From contig CM018032.1 in NCBI GenBank assembly GCA_008638375.1, positions 37,793,251 through 37,857,250 of the forward strand: a stretch of 64,000 bases of DNA. The letters run 5' to 3'. This DNA comes from Nyssa sinensis. Taxonomy: Eukaryota; Streptophyta; Magnoliopsida; Cornales; Nyssaceae. The notes beneath the pieces are model-generated. The model was not told the DNA's origin and did not search any database. It was given only the letters and a program-made list of their open reading frames with translations. Positions 22,196 to 34,001 of the stretch are shown here, piece after piece; the first letter of the stretch is position 1, and every line of letters begins with the position of its first letter. The translations under genes were made by a program, and so were the position numbers.

Positions 22196-23870
22196 ATTTT
22201 GTTAATATATTTTACATAAAAATATATATATTATATATTTAATTAATTTAATTTAATAAATTAAACTAATTAAATTAAATTCTACCGTGTCCAAATAAAA
22301 TAAAAAGGATGTCTACCTTGATTTTTTTTTAGATTCCAGACCCAATGGTGGGGTCCATTTTATGAGACAATGTCCCAAAAATTAGGACTCGTAAAATGTA
22401 AAAATTACCATTATGCCCTTAATGACACTCAAAGCCAATTGAATGTCCGAGAAGGTCTATTATGACTTTTTTCAACGTTCTGAACCCAATAGTGAGGTCC
22501 ATATTGCCGAATTAGGTACTAAAAAATAGGACACATGAAAATAGAAGTTACTAAACTACGCCTAAGAGTCAAACTTTACTACGAATAGACCTGATTAAAA
22601 GAAACAAGACTTATTCTAAGAAATAAGAAATTGTGTCTAAGAATAAATTAAGAACACTGATTAGGAAGTGACTTAAGTTAAATATGAAATTAATAAGCCC
22701 TTCTGCATTGTGTTTTAGGAGCTACAAGGGAAAATGAAAAGCTCACCAGTAGCACTTATCCCAGAACCCAAGGTGAGTAATCCTGAATTTTGAAGTGTAG
22801 AATTTAACTCCATGATTCTGAAATATTTTAAATAAATTCATGTAATTTCATAACTCTTATTTTGAAAATGCTACCTTCTTTATTTTTCAATTGCTATCAT
22901 AAACTGAAAATGTGTTTATTTTAAATGCCAGTCGGTTATGCGATCCTTACTTCAAGCATGTCTATCTTTAATTGAAAATTTGTGTTAAATGACTTCTTTT
23001 GAAAAAGAATATTTCTCATTCCAACTATGTTTAATTACTCTCGGAACCATTTATTTGAAAAGCAATATTTTAAATGTTTCTGTTTGCAAACCGGTAATGC
23101 AAAATAATCGTGCATAAGATCTACGTGATTGTGAGATCCTTCGGGACTCGTTACTTGAATTACCCGCTAGAAGGCATGAAAATCTCCCACGTGAATCAGT
23201 TTATAGATAAAAATATAAATCTACATGATTAAACTTAGAGTTCGAATCGATACGGACCCTCTTATAAAGTAGAAAGATGTAACATTGTAGAATGGTTGAA
23301 GGTTTAACCCCATTACTTTGAATATGATTTATATCCTCATATTTCATGACTAAAGGATTTATGTTTTTAATTATAACAAAAACCGAATCCTCTTGTTTTG
23401 TATTGAGAAATTAAATGCCTTACTCGAATACTTTGAATGTTTCACGTTTTATGATTTGATGATTCTGTATTCTATGTTTTAAATTGTGCAAACAATTGGT
23501 AGTGGTCACTTTTATAAACTCTCTTATACTTAGACCACTATTAATTGAAAACCCATAACAAGGTACTGGAATTACTCATGGGCTTTTTATAAAGCTCACA
23601 TGGATTTTACCCATGTCTTTTCAGGCAGTAACAACGAGTGGGAGCCTTGTCCATTTTGGTATAAGACATTTGGATCTTTACTCACTTTGGTGTCATTTTG
23701 TTGTAAAATAGTTAGCTGGAGACAAGCTCTAGTAAGCAGAAGTTGGAATGTCAAGACATGTAGAACGTCCTTATCTTTGTAGTGATGTGTGGGACGATAT
23801 GTAATTTACTTCAGCAGAAACATTAAGTTCTTGAAGTTTCAAAAAAAAAAAAAAAAGTACTTAGCAAGTT

Positions 23871-24152
23871 TAGAAGCTCTAGTCGGATGGTTGTGCATTT
23901 TTCTTCACGCTTCTATAACCTTTTTATTTATTTATATTATGTTTGCACTATCACTCGACTCCATTTTTGTTAATCGGCCCCCAAGTAGGGGTCACGTCGC
24001 CCGAGCCACACAGGGTGGGTCGAGGGATGCGACCCCAACTTGGGGGCCGGTTAACGAAAATAGAGTCAGGTGACAGTGCAAACATAATATAAATAAATAA
24101 AAAGGTTGCGAAAGCATGAAGACAAATGCACAACCATCCGACTAGAGCTTGG
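23871..24152. repeat. Head-to-head LTR ends forming a foldback
   Basis: The sequence starting AGCTCTAGTCGGATGGTTGT at about 23875 is repeated in reverse complement at about 24036-24149, ending ACAACCATCCGACTAGAGCT. The arms are about 110 bp around a roughly 45-bp centre (GGGTCACGTCGCCC to GGGATGCGACCCC) that is the end of the plus-oriented LTR. The right arm is a truncated, minus-oriented copy of the same LTR terminus. Confidence 0.8.
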
Positions 24153-24451
24153 AGACCCACACACACTATTGCACCTTGGATATTAGCATGCTTTTATGTA
24201 CTATGTATGGATATATTTAATTATTCATGTATATACCTACACATATGTATATACTTGGCCATGTATTCACACACAATACACCTTTAGTGTGTGTGTGTGT
24301 GTCATTATATTTTTTATTTATTTTAACTAATAATTAATTTCATATATTTAATTAATTAATTATTTTCTAAAGTGTAGATATCTTTACACTAATTTTCATA
24401 ACCTCGTAATGCGTGTCATAGGAACCGATATTTTTGGGTCGGGGTATTACA
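24150..24451 (-). mobile_element. Truncated 3' LTR (U3 start) of the gag-only element
   Basis: Read on the minus strand this starts TGTAATACCCCGACCC, directly after a polypurine tract, and matches the right end of the LTR at 26143-34334 (34020-34334) almost base for base. Only about 300 bp of U3 survive before the sequence jumps to the inverted LTR end at its left. A GT run and TA-rich phrases lie within. Confidence 0.8.
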
Positions 24452-24468
24452 TCCTTCCCCCCTTAAAA
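24452..24468 (-). promoter_or_regulatory. Polypurine tract of gypsy element
   Basis: The minus strand reads TTTTAAGGGGGGAAGGA immediately before the 3' LTR terminus TGTAATACC, the expected plus-strand DNA primer site of an LTR retrotransposon. The identical arrangement occurs at 34335-34351. Confidence 0.8.
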
Positions 24469-24611
24469 GAGTTTTATCCTCAAAACTCGAGTGTTCTTAA
24501 TTTCAAGAGTTCTAGTCTCTTTACGTTATTTCTAGCTATCACATTCATGTGTCTAGTAATTGAAATTAAACGCCCAATCTATATATACTAGACAGGAATT
24601 TAAGCATTAAG

Positions 24612-25713
24612 CTATGTACCTAATTGACCTTTTGAAGGCTGTGCAGCATTAGAAAATATATTGTACACTCGTCCGTACCTCAGAGGTTCCTTGCCTCCTC
24701 CTAACTTTTCAGCAGTTGTAGCCTGTTTGTGTGGCGTAGCCGATAAAGTTATTGCAGTAGGTTCCTCAGTGGCTGAGTTCCCTTTTGGGCAGTCCCTTTT
24801 TCGATGCCTAGGTAGTCCACATTTATAGCAGACTCCAGTACCTTGTCGATAGGGTGCATAGTGTTTCTTTTGACAATTAGGATAGGTAGGAATCTCTCTT
24901 GACTTCTGGCTACCGTCACCCTTCTCATTGACAGTAGTCATACTCTTGGTCCCTTTCTTAATCTTTTTCATTTGTTGGGGTGCAGGGCTAATCTGTTTCT
25001 TGTCCTTCTTTTGGGATAAGGCAATCCCAGCCCTCTCAAAGATCTTAGCACGATCTACTACTACATTATATGTGGGAAGTTCAAAAGGTTCAAGCCAGTA
25101 TCTGATGCTATCCTTGAGGCCGCTTTCAAACTTCCTGGCTTTCAGGTCTTCAGTTTGGACCATGTGAGGTGCAAATCAGGCTAATTTCATAAACTTGGCT
25201 TCACACTTGGCCACTGTCATCGTCCCCTGGGTCAGGATTGCGAACTTCGCTATCTTTTGATTTTTTAATGACCTGGGGAAATATTTATCATAGAAGACTT
25301 CCAAGAATCTCGTCCAGGTCATTGGTGGCTCTCTCTCCTTCTCTAAAAGCCACCACTCATAAGCTGCGTCTTTGAAAGTGAAGGCAGCATAGGAGACCTT
25401 TTGCTCCTCCGTGCATGGCATAACAGTAAATATGCGATCCATCTCCTTTACCCATGACTCAGCATCAATGGAGGTATCCAGCCCGTCAAACCTAGGAGGT
25501 TTGAAACCTTGGAACGTCTTATAGCTTGATGTATTCATTCCTTCAGTAGGTTGTCCCGGGTTGTGTGGTACTCCAGGGGTTCTGTACTGGTGGTGGTGTG
25601 GTTCTACTTTGGGCTTGGATACCAATCATTGTCTGAGCCATTGTCTCCAAGAGAAGCTCAACCCTGTCCAATCTTTCATCAGGGTTTCTCGCGTTCCTTC
25701 TTGTATTTACCAT
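24612..25713 (-). pseudogene. Tekay/Del-like gypsy gag, frameshifted
   Basis: From the ATG at 25711-25713 (MVNTRRNARNPDE) the minus strand encodes a gypsy gag. After a frameshift near 25600 it reads FKPPRFDGLDTSIDAESWVK, MDRIFTVMPCTEEQKVSYAA, AAYEWW and FLEVFYDKYFPRSLKN, the chromovirus capsid block. A TGA at about 25174 interrupts it. The C-terminal part has a CYKCGLPRHRKRDC zinc knuckle that would bind RNA. The gag reading stops at 24612, only about 145 bp from the polypurine tract, with no protease, RT or integrase between. The element is therefore non-autonomous or internally deleted. Confidence 0.82.
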
Positions 25714-26127
25714 GATTACTGAAAGAAAACACACACCTGTTAACCTTTTTAATCATACAAGGTTATATTTACTTATTTTCATGTCTCAAGGTTTAATATG
25801 CCGCTACCCTTGATTTTAGGGTGTTATATAATCTATATTTACTTCTTATCTTCGTTACATTGTTCTTGTTTAACTACGGGTCCCATACCCCGCCTTCATT
25901 TCGTATCACATACTTCACATATCTATTTCATGTACTGCGAGTCCCATACCCCGCCTTCATTTCGTATCACATACTTCACATATCTACTTCATACAACGTG
26001 AGTCCCATACCTCGCCTTCCTATCAAATCATGTACTTCACATATCTTAGGTAGCCTAAAATCCTACCTAACTCCTAGTTTTGTTCTAACTCTTCTAATGT
26101 CACTAAGTTTGTTCAAGTTAACCTAGT

Positions 26128-26139
26128 GCTCTAATACCA
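26128..26139 (-). promoter_or_regulatory. Primer-binding site (initiator tRNA-Met type)
   Basis: The minus strand reads TGGTATTAGAGC, one mismatch from the TGGTATCAGAGC complementary to the 3' end of plant initiator tRNA-Met. It begins three bases inside the LTR end at 26143. This fixes element orientation as leftward. Confidence 0.82.
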
Positions 26140-28707
26140 CTCTGTCATGACCCGAAACCCACCCTCTGCGGATCTCGTATAGCGACCGCCACCCTTCGGC
26201 CCGAGGGCCTTAGGGCAAGGCTCACATAAGCAGCAGTATCGAATAAACGTGCAATCTTAGTTTGCAGAAGCGTGAAAAAAAAAATTTCTTTTCTTTTCTT
26301 ATTTAAAACTTTCGCTCATCCGTCTAGTACTGCCGCTCTTCATAGCGGTACACATGATAATACATTCAGAGCATGAATAAAAGTTCTAAGGTTTTATACA
26401 TATTACATAGTCGAATGCCTCTAGGGCTTAAGTACATATTATCCAAAGTCTATTACATCATAATTCATTCAATCACAGATTTTAACTACTTCCAAAAGTC
26501 CATAATCTTATTCAGCCATTAGTCATTATCCCAAAATGGAGCACGGCTCCCACTCATCGTCAGTATCTGAAAAATGTTAGGGAATGGGGTGAGCTTCGAG
26601 AAGCCCAATGAGTAATTCCTACATTTGTCATGGGGTTTCAATTGGCAATGGTTTTGGACATGAGAGTTTATAAAATACTCATTACCAATTGCTCGTATAC
26701 TTTGAACATAGAGTACATGCATTCTTCATAAAGATAGCTTTGAAACATTTAAGTATTTAAGGCTAAACATGCATTTTTTTAAATAGAGCGTAAGCATTTC
26801 AAAACATGTGAACATGCATAATAAAATGGGGGTAAAAACCTGCTTCTATTTTTACAAGCATTACTTCAAAACATATAAACATGCATAGTGAAAATGGGGG
26901 TAAAACCTGCTTCCATTTTCAAAAGCATTTGTCATCTTTTCACTTTCATTAGTGAAATCTGTTTCAAACCAGACTCTCATTTTGCGTATACGTAGAGATA
27001 TCTCATTGCCTAGGGGATTAGATCCTACTACCGGGCATTTCACATGACAGGTGAATTGAGTTCCAAAGAAACCCAAAATCCTGCCTGTGTGCTTATGCAC
27101 CATTATCTTGTAAAACATTTATCACATGGCTTCTTCATATTGATACTTTTCATGAGTATTTAAAACATGTAGCATATAACTTTTGTAATAGAACTTCAAA
27201 TACTTGGAATGATCAAATTCAGAATATTTAAAGAAATTAAAATTTTGTTCAGGCATGCTAAATATTTCGAAGAAAAGAACTGTATATAAAAACATTTATT
27301 ACGCATGTCATAACATAATAATTTAAAACGGGATTCGTATAAAAACTGAATTTTGATATTTGAAACATCATTCAAATCCGTGGAATTGAATTTCCACTTC
27401 AAATGCAAGATTACTCACCTCGGTCCTTAGGGTCAGTGCTACTAATGTGCTTTCCCACTTCCTCTGTAGTTCCTAAAAACAATTCATACATAGTCTCAGT
27501 AACTTCACATTCACCTCAAACATCTCCTACTGATGCTTATTAACATATGCTTAGATCGTATTGAATCCTAACTTTAATCTTAGGCGTTACTCTTAAGGTA
27601 TACTCTTCTGGTAGCTGTATTAACTTCAAGTTAAATTTAATTACTTCCCATGTCTTCGTGTCTTGTCTTTCCGTATTTCATTTCAATATACGTGCGTTAG
27701 TTTTATACTTCGGCAGTATTTTAGATTTATAGTCACCTGACTGATGCTATTCATCAAATTTTATGTCTTTTTATTTTAGACACTTCTTTTGGGTGAATAG
27801 ACTCTACCATTGAGTCTGGAATGTCAAAAAAGTAAATTTAAACTTTCTCGGCTTTTAATTCGGCTTCGGTTGTCACATCCCGCACCTCACCCTACGCAGA
27901 TGTCGAAGATGTGATGCCAGTTAGCCGCCTTGTCGATTTCCCGACCGACAATGCAACCAACCAAAGGCAAACTTCTAAACCTTACGATGAATTGTGTTCT
28001 AAATGTAGGGTCAGAACAGCGAAAATTAAAACCTTTTTTTATCTCGGGAATGCAACTCATCAATATACCACAATTAGAGGTATGTACCACAGAGCAAGTC
28101 TATAATCAAATAATTAATAACTCTAAGCCACAGAGCACTATCTATCACCAGTCAGAGAGCACAGAACATATCTAATCTCTCTAGGGTACCATTACCATGA
28201 GCCATGTCCAAATACATCTAATACATATAAATGAAGTCAATCATAAACATGTCACTCACTTGAATAACTAGAGTCAATCCATTAGGACTCAAGTCTCCAC
28301 ATTTTATTGCCATCAGAACCTTATTTGAGATGCCTCACAGCTTACTAGTATCATCTCCTTGTACCTTCTAATCCCGTGGAGATAATCCCTGAAAAATGTT
28401 AGATAAATGGAATGAGCTTAAACAAGCTCAGTGAGTAACATAGGTTCCTACCATGGGTTTCAAATCCAATTCATATATACATGTATACTCAAATGCAGCT
28501 CAAAGAGAATAATGTAGCTCATGTAGAACAAATGCAGCTCAAACAAATCATATCAGAACAGACTGATCGGACAAATCAGAACAGAGCCAAGACAGAACAA
28601 ATCAGAACATAACAGAACAAAACATATCAGAACTGACCAGATCAGACAGATCAAACAGAACAGATCAGGACAGAATAGGTTAGAACACAACAAATCAAAA
28701 CTGAATA

Positions 28708-28862
28708 GATCAGGAGCAGCCGCTTGGTCCTTCTAGGGTAGGACTTATACTCACTCCTCATCAGGTGCAGCCGCCTGGTCCCTCTGGGGTAGGACTTATA
28801 CTCACTCCTCGTTAGGAGCAGCCGCCTGGTCCCTCCGGGGTAGGACTTATACTCACCCCTTA
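28708..28862. repeat. 51-bp tandem repeat, three copies
   Basis: AGGAGCAGCCGC, then TGGTCC, and GGGTAGGACTTATACTCAC, recur at 28712, 28763 and 28814. Copies differ at only a few positions. The array sits within the solo LTR. Confidence 0.92.
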
Positions 28863-29209
28863 ACAGAACAGATCAGATCAAAACTAAGCCAAAACAGAAT
28901 AGATTCCAAATGGCGTATAACAGAACAGGACAAATCTGAACAGAATCAGAACAGGATACATCAAAAGGCAAAACAGAATGGAATCATGCCATGCGCAATG
29001 CAGTACAAAGAGTATGTGTGAAAGCATATGCATTAAAATAATACAGGTGTATAAAACAGTCCAGCATATAAAACAGTACAGTATACAAAAATATACACCA
29101 AGTTAGGAGTCCGAGTTACTCACCTGAATATTACGCTTATCTCCATTTACAACCAATCTAATAAGCTCCCGATACGCCTGGCATCTCCTTGTATGTCTTA
29201 GGCATTATC

Positions 29210-31640
29210 CTTCTGATGGCCATCATAATTAATTCATCATCCAGAAGATCATGCTCCTCAGATGTAAACATATCCAACCTTTTGAGAATTTGCAGTTAAA
29301 CGTGAACTGAATTGTTGAGCATCCAAAGTTTGAGGTTAATCTTCAGTCCACGATTCAGTAGTTGAAGAAAACACATCGGCAGGTTGATCAAGTCAGCCAT
29401 CCATTTTAAATCCAGTTTCATCAGCTTCTTCAGCCTTTTTCCCCCAAGCAGATGATGATCTTGACAGATCTGTCCTTTTATCATCTCATTCATCAGATAT
29501 TGAAGAACTTTCCCTTCCTCTCATCAGATTACTGTGCAGAGTCTTCCCAATCAGTAGCTACTGTCAAATAAATCCATTGGCCCAGCTCACAACCTGTCTT
29601 GCATACGAGATCAAGTAGACATGACTATGTCTCCATCAGAAAACTAAACAAACTCTGATCTCATTCTCTTGCTAATTCAGCTCATGTATACACATCTACA
29701 AAAATCCTCCCATGAAAGCTCTATTGACGCACCATGATCTCCTTACTCCCTGTTTCATTTTCGACAAACTGGTGGGCCAGCGTCCTCACCTCCACTAAGT
29801 AGGAGTTCAATGTCAAGTTCATGATCCAGTTCCTCTATGTCTCAATTTTGTCATTAACTACTGACCAACTAAGGTTAGACTTCAACAGTGAAGCATAAAA
29901 CAATATAGATTTCTTGCATACGCTTGCATGCTTCAGGACCTACTCCCATGTCAATCTCCCACAACATAAACTGATTCCCTAATGACCTGCCATAGAAACC
30001 CTCTTCTACAAAATAGCAAACTTGGTCCTGCCATAGTAAAATAAACCAGCTTATTTGCCCAAGTTCAGTTTCATCTCCCAAGCTTCACAACCTTTGGATC
30101 TGGAAATCAAATCTCATTTTATCACATATCTGTAATTGCTGAAACTGGTAGTATACCAGCAATAGCAGCACTTGATTATTTGCATCAGCATGGTTCCTCC
30201 TTCATCAGCCTGCTCCAATTTCATCAAGTTCCTCAAGCTCCTCAAGCCCCTTCTTGTGAGCCTCTGCTTCAAGCATAAGACTCAGAATCTGATTATGCTC
30301 ACTCAAGACCCCATCGTAATTTATAGAGTTTTCCAAATTGTGCAGTACTCTTCTCATCTTCAAGACTGTCCACAACTGCCGCACCAAGTCTTTCAACAGA
30401 ACTCCAATTGCTGCTGCAACAACAGCTCCAGTTGCTGCATCAATGACCACCGCTTCCTCCATTAATATGAACCCTCAACCGTGCACAATCTTCTGTTTTC
30501 TTACTAAATATCATTAAAATTCCAATTCATCCAATCCAGTTTTAACAACAGCCCCCCCTAAAGCTGCATACCACGCTTATCATGTATCTGAAATGCTAAA
30601 CTGGTAATGTGCCAGCAATTGCAGCACTGTCCACGGCTATAGACCATCACCTAACTCCTTTCTTATTATTAAATATAGTTACTTCAATTGGCCAGCTTAA
30701 TTCCCTCTCAAATAATTCTCTACAGTGTATAAAAGGAGGACGTGAGACATACCTTGGTCATTGGTTCCCTTGTACCAAACATGCTGCTGTTTGGCTTCCA
30801 AAGCCGCTTCTGTTACTGCCTGAGCACACACCAGCCACGGAATCTGATCAAGAAGTCCTCGATAGAGACCATCAAAAAAAAGGAAATCAACCATCAGTTG
30901 CTTCCTTAACTGCCGCAGCAGGTGCTGCAATAGCAGCCCCGATTGCTGCTACAATAGCAGCTCCGCTTGCTGCCACTTTCCTTTCCCTGCACCACTACAC
31001 AACACGCACATATACACATACCCAATTGGAATGCTTCCTGCATCTCTTTACTCGATCCTGAGCCACCACAAAAACCGCAACACAAATCCCAATTTTTTTT
31101 ACACATCTAAACCTCGGTCTGCATCTCCTTCACTCCTACTAACTAGTTCCCAATTCCAAAACAATTAAAGACAGCCCCAATGACCCGAGTTAAATCTGGA
31201 ACAAGGTGCCAAGTGCTACACTCTAGTGAAATTGACCCAACGCAATTTTGCAGGCCACCAACACTGGTATCGTGTCCTCTAGTTTTGTCTCCCCTGTTGC
31301 CGGAACAGTCCACCGTGACTTCAATCTCCACTCCAGCATCACTACACACACAAGTTTATATATTTTATATATATCTCTAGAAGCTGTAATTTCATCACAA
31401 CAATCACCTCCACGCACCGGGTATTCTCTGTACTTCCGTCTTGACAGCGCCTTGCTAGAAGCTTCGTGCTTCTTCTACTTTTTATTATATATATATATAT
31501 ATATTATGCATATAGGTTGGTTGTTGGACGGTGCTAGAACTTTCTGGGTTTTCTCCTTTTTCTACTCCTTTTTCTATAGAGAGAGAGATATATATACATG
31601 TGTGTCGGTGGATAACTCATCTTAGAACTCTCTAGATTTC
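29210..31640 (-). other. Gene-like insert within the solo LTR
   Basis: This block has no counterpart in the 3.9-kb LTRs and reads on the minus strand as gene-like pieces. One stretch reads DLSRSSSAWGKKAEEADETG and then VFSSTTESWTED near 29340-29460. An alanine-rich motif occurs twice (see the open frame at 30205-30462 and a second copy around 30906-30985, VAASGAAIVAAIGAAIAAP). The surrounding sequence is also duplicated: CTGGTAGTATACCAGCAATA at about 30143 and CTGGTAATGTGCCAGCAATT at about 30602. It could be captured host DNA or a separate degenerate element. I do not recognise a parent gene with confidence. Confidence 0.35.
30205..30462 (-). CDS. Hypothetical small alanine-rich protein, possibly RPW8-like
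   Basis: An 85-codon frame starts MEEAVVIDAATGAVVAAAIG and continues with LLKDLVRQLWTVLKMRRVLH. It ends in an acidic helix-like stretch (KKGLEELEELDEIGAG). The hydrophobic small-residue start followed by an amphipathic helical region vaguely resembles the N-terminus of RPW8-domain proteins, but the match is too weak for assignment. A diverged second copy of the alanine-rich segment lies upstream on the same strand. It may be a captured exon or an accidental frame. Confidence 0.25.
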   Translation of the reverse strand: MEEAVVIDAATGAVVAAAIGVLLKDLVRQLWTVLKMRRVLHNLENSINYDGVLSEHNQILSLMLEAEAHKKGLEELEELDEIGAG

Positions 31641-32559
31641 CCACATGCTTCACCGACTTCCACTTGCTTCTAATAGCTTCAGTTCCTTTCTTTTCTTTTA
31701 CTTTTCTTTTCTCGGTTTCCAGTTGCTTCCGTTGAAGCTTCTACATATAATATAATCATAATATTATATTATATTATATTATATATATATATTTATAATA
31801 TCTCTCAATTCCATAAGATATTAATTTATGGAATGTCGGTAAATTTGTCACAAGGTTGGGGCTCAATTATCATAATTATTTATTTATTGATTTTGAGTCC
31901 GTTAGTGTCTTATAGTTTATTTATTTTATTTCATAATTAATTATTCATTTCAGTCCTATTTATTTACCCTAGCACTCGGTTGGCTGGATTAATTAATTTC
32001 CTAAGCATACGTCATTCTATATCTGAGGATACTAAATTCTGTTACGGATTACCGTATTTTGCACTATTTCAATTTATTAACGTCACATAACCTACTTTCG
32101 TTAGGTTAGGGTGTAGTTTGGGCTATGTCGGATTTTGGGGGTATTACATCGATCATGTTAGGGGCAATTTGGTAATTTATGCCTTAACGTGTCTAAATTT
32201 TTCAGAGTCCCGTCTCGTGAAACGGACCCCACCATTAGGTTCAGAATATCCAAAATAGTCAAAATCCACTATTCATTTATTGTATTTGGACTTCATTTGA
32301 CTATTTATGATGTAGGGGCATTTTGGTCATTTTTACATTTTTACGGGGCTTAAATTTTTCGGGACATCGTCTCGTGTGGTGGACCTCACCATTAGACTCA
32401 GGAGGTCCGAGATAGTAAGAATACACTTATAACTTGCTGAATTTAGACAACAGGTATTTTTTGACTATTTAATTTAATTAAATAATTTTAATTAAATTAA
32501 ATTTATTTAATATGATATAGATATATTTGGTTTGCAAATAAAAACCAGATGAAATGGGT

Positions 32560-32790
32560 GGCACGCTGACCAGCGTGTCACCTCCCTCCCAATAAACATT
32601 GCGTTCGAGTCCCAACAAGTGCAATGCACATTTTATTTTATTTTTTTGATTTTATTTGATATAATATATATATATATATATATATATTATTGTCATATAT
32701 TGCCACACGCGGGCGCGTGGCCAAATGGAAAGAGAGGGAAATTTGGCGCGTGAGGTTAGGGGTTAGAACCCCAAGGCTTGCGCCCTTTTT
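32560..32790 (+). other. tRNA-like segments in LTR (4 and 5)
   Basis: GTTCGAGTCCC at 32603-32613 resembles a B box, preceded by a GGTGGCACGCTGACCAGC stretch. A second unit around 32710-32785 contains GGGGTTAGAACCCC. Both are antisense to the minus-oriented LTR, and the second aligns with the segment at 22120-22195. Confidence 0.42.
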
Positions 32791-33970
32791 ATTTTTCCGT
32801 GTTTTCTTAAACCAAACGGCGGATAACAGCCTTAAACTCGAATAAGTTGTCCCTGTTCATGTGTAGTTCATCAAATTAGGCCATATGCGCGTAACTAAAC
32901 AAGGGAGAACAGGGTTTTAAAAACCGTTTAACTAAAATGACGTAGTCTCATTTATTCGGTGGCTTGCCCGTAGCTCGACACGCGTCCGAGTTAACCCATC
33001 TAACTCGATTTAGAACAGCGAGTCGACTCGTCGTCTTCTTCACAGTTTTTACCAGTGTTGCCCTAATTTCTAGGTTTATTCTTTCTAATTTCGTGCATTC
33101 TCAATCGTTGGTTTTGTCTGTTTTTAGGTGGTAAATGTTTCTGAAGGATAGGCTAACCTTTTCTCATTCATTTGGAACTATAAAACTGGTTAGAACGCTC
33201 GATCCGACTCTGGATAACCGAATTTGTGACGTGATCGTGAACCCTCATTTCACCACCATTTTTGGTGGAATTTGGTTCTGCATGATCCTTATGACATGGG
33301 GATTCAACCCCCATTCTCAAAATCGAGTTTAGGAGCCTAAAACTAGTACTAGGTTCTATGACCGAAACCTGCAACTAAGGTTTTAAAGTCCATTCGTTTA
33401 GGTTTTTGGTCGAGGACTAGTATTTTTAACATCCTGAAGTGGTCTAGTTAAGGTCTCTATAAATTAAATAGGGTTTGGTGGTGACAGATTCAGACCTGCT
33501 GTAAGCAAGGTCTCCCATGGCTGCTTTGTGTACAATCGTATATTCTAGGTTGTTTTAGAGTCTATTTTTCATGTCTCATTCACGTATTAATATCCAAAAC
33601 ATCATACAAGTATATATCAAAGCTTAAAGCAGTCTACATGTAGGAAAATTCTAGAGAGAGAAATTTAAGTGTTTCATGTATTCTCACCTTTTTGGGTTGT
33701 GATTGTTGGTCTTCTACCCTTCTGATCCTTCCTTCTTCTTCTCAGAAACTCTTCTCTCTCCCTCTCAGTGACTGAATGGTGTGTATGTCATGTGTATGCA
33801 ATGCATCTATATGTGTATATAAGTATACACTTAATTATTGCAAGATCTGATTGCCCCACCAACTAGCCTTCCTCTTGCTTGTTGCAGCAACTCAAATGAG
33901 TGCTCTTCAAGTTACTGTTTGGGGCAGGCCATGATTTAGCCGGGTGTGTGTGTTTGTTTGGTTTTGTGTG

Positions 33971-34001
<31 letters not shown>

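Larger units (their letters stand above)
16544..24034 (+). mobile_element. Plus-oriented gypsy LTR, split by a nested solo LTR
   Basis: It begins TGTAACACCTCGGCCTAA and ends near GGGTCGAGGGATGC, giving about 3.6 kb once the nested LTR (17948-21843) and one 5-bp duplication are removed. The segment after the insertion (21849-24034) is the reverse-complement counterpart of the minus-oriented LTR at 26143-34334. Shared landmarks include a tRNA-like segment, U3 phrases such as ACCCAATGGTGGGGTCC, AAGGTGAGTAATCCTGA, AACGAGTGGGAGCC and the GTGAC-type end. No internal element sequence follows it on the right; an inverted LTR remnant does. Confidence 0.72.
27871..32148 (-). mobile_element. Nested gypsy solo LTR, 4.3 kb
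   Basis: The plus strand begins TGTCACATCCCGCACC and ends GGGGGTATTACA. Flanks TCGGT (27866-27870) and TCGAT (32149-32153) form a 5-bp target duplication with one mismatch, and the host LTR is continuous across it. Inside are AACAGA-rich low complexity (about 28540-28980), a 51-bp triplicate and, between about 29210 and 31640, sequence unlike the other LTRs, with gene-like codon patterns. No gag, pol, PBS or PPT was found. Confidence 0.72.

Noticed and set aside
28540..28980. AACAGAACA-rich stretch, considered as an interspaced repeat array
   Set aside because: There are no constant repeats or unique spacers; it is degenerate low complexity within an LTR.
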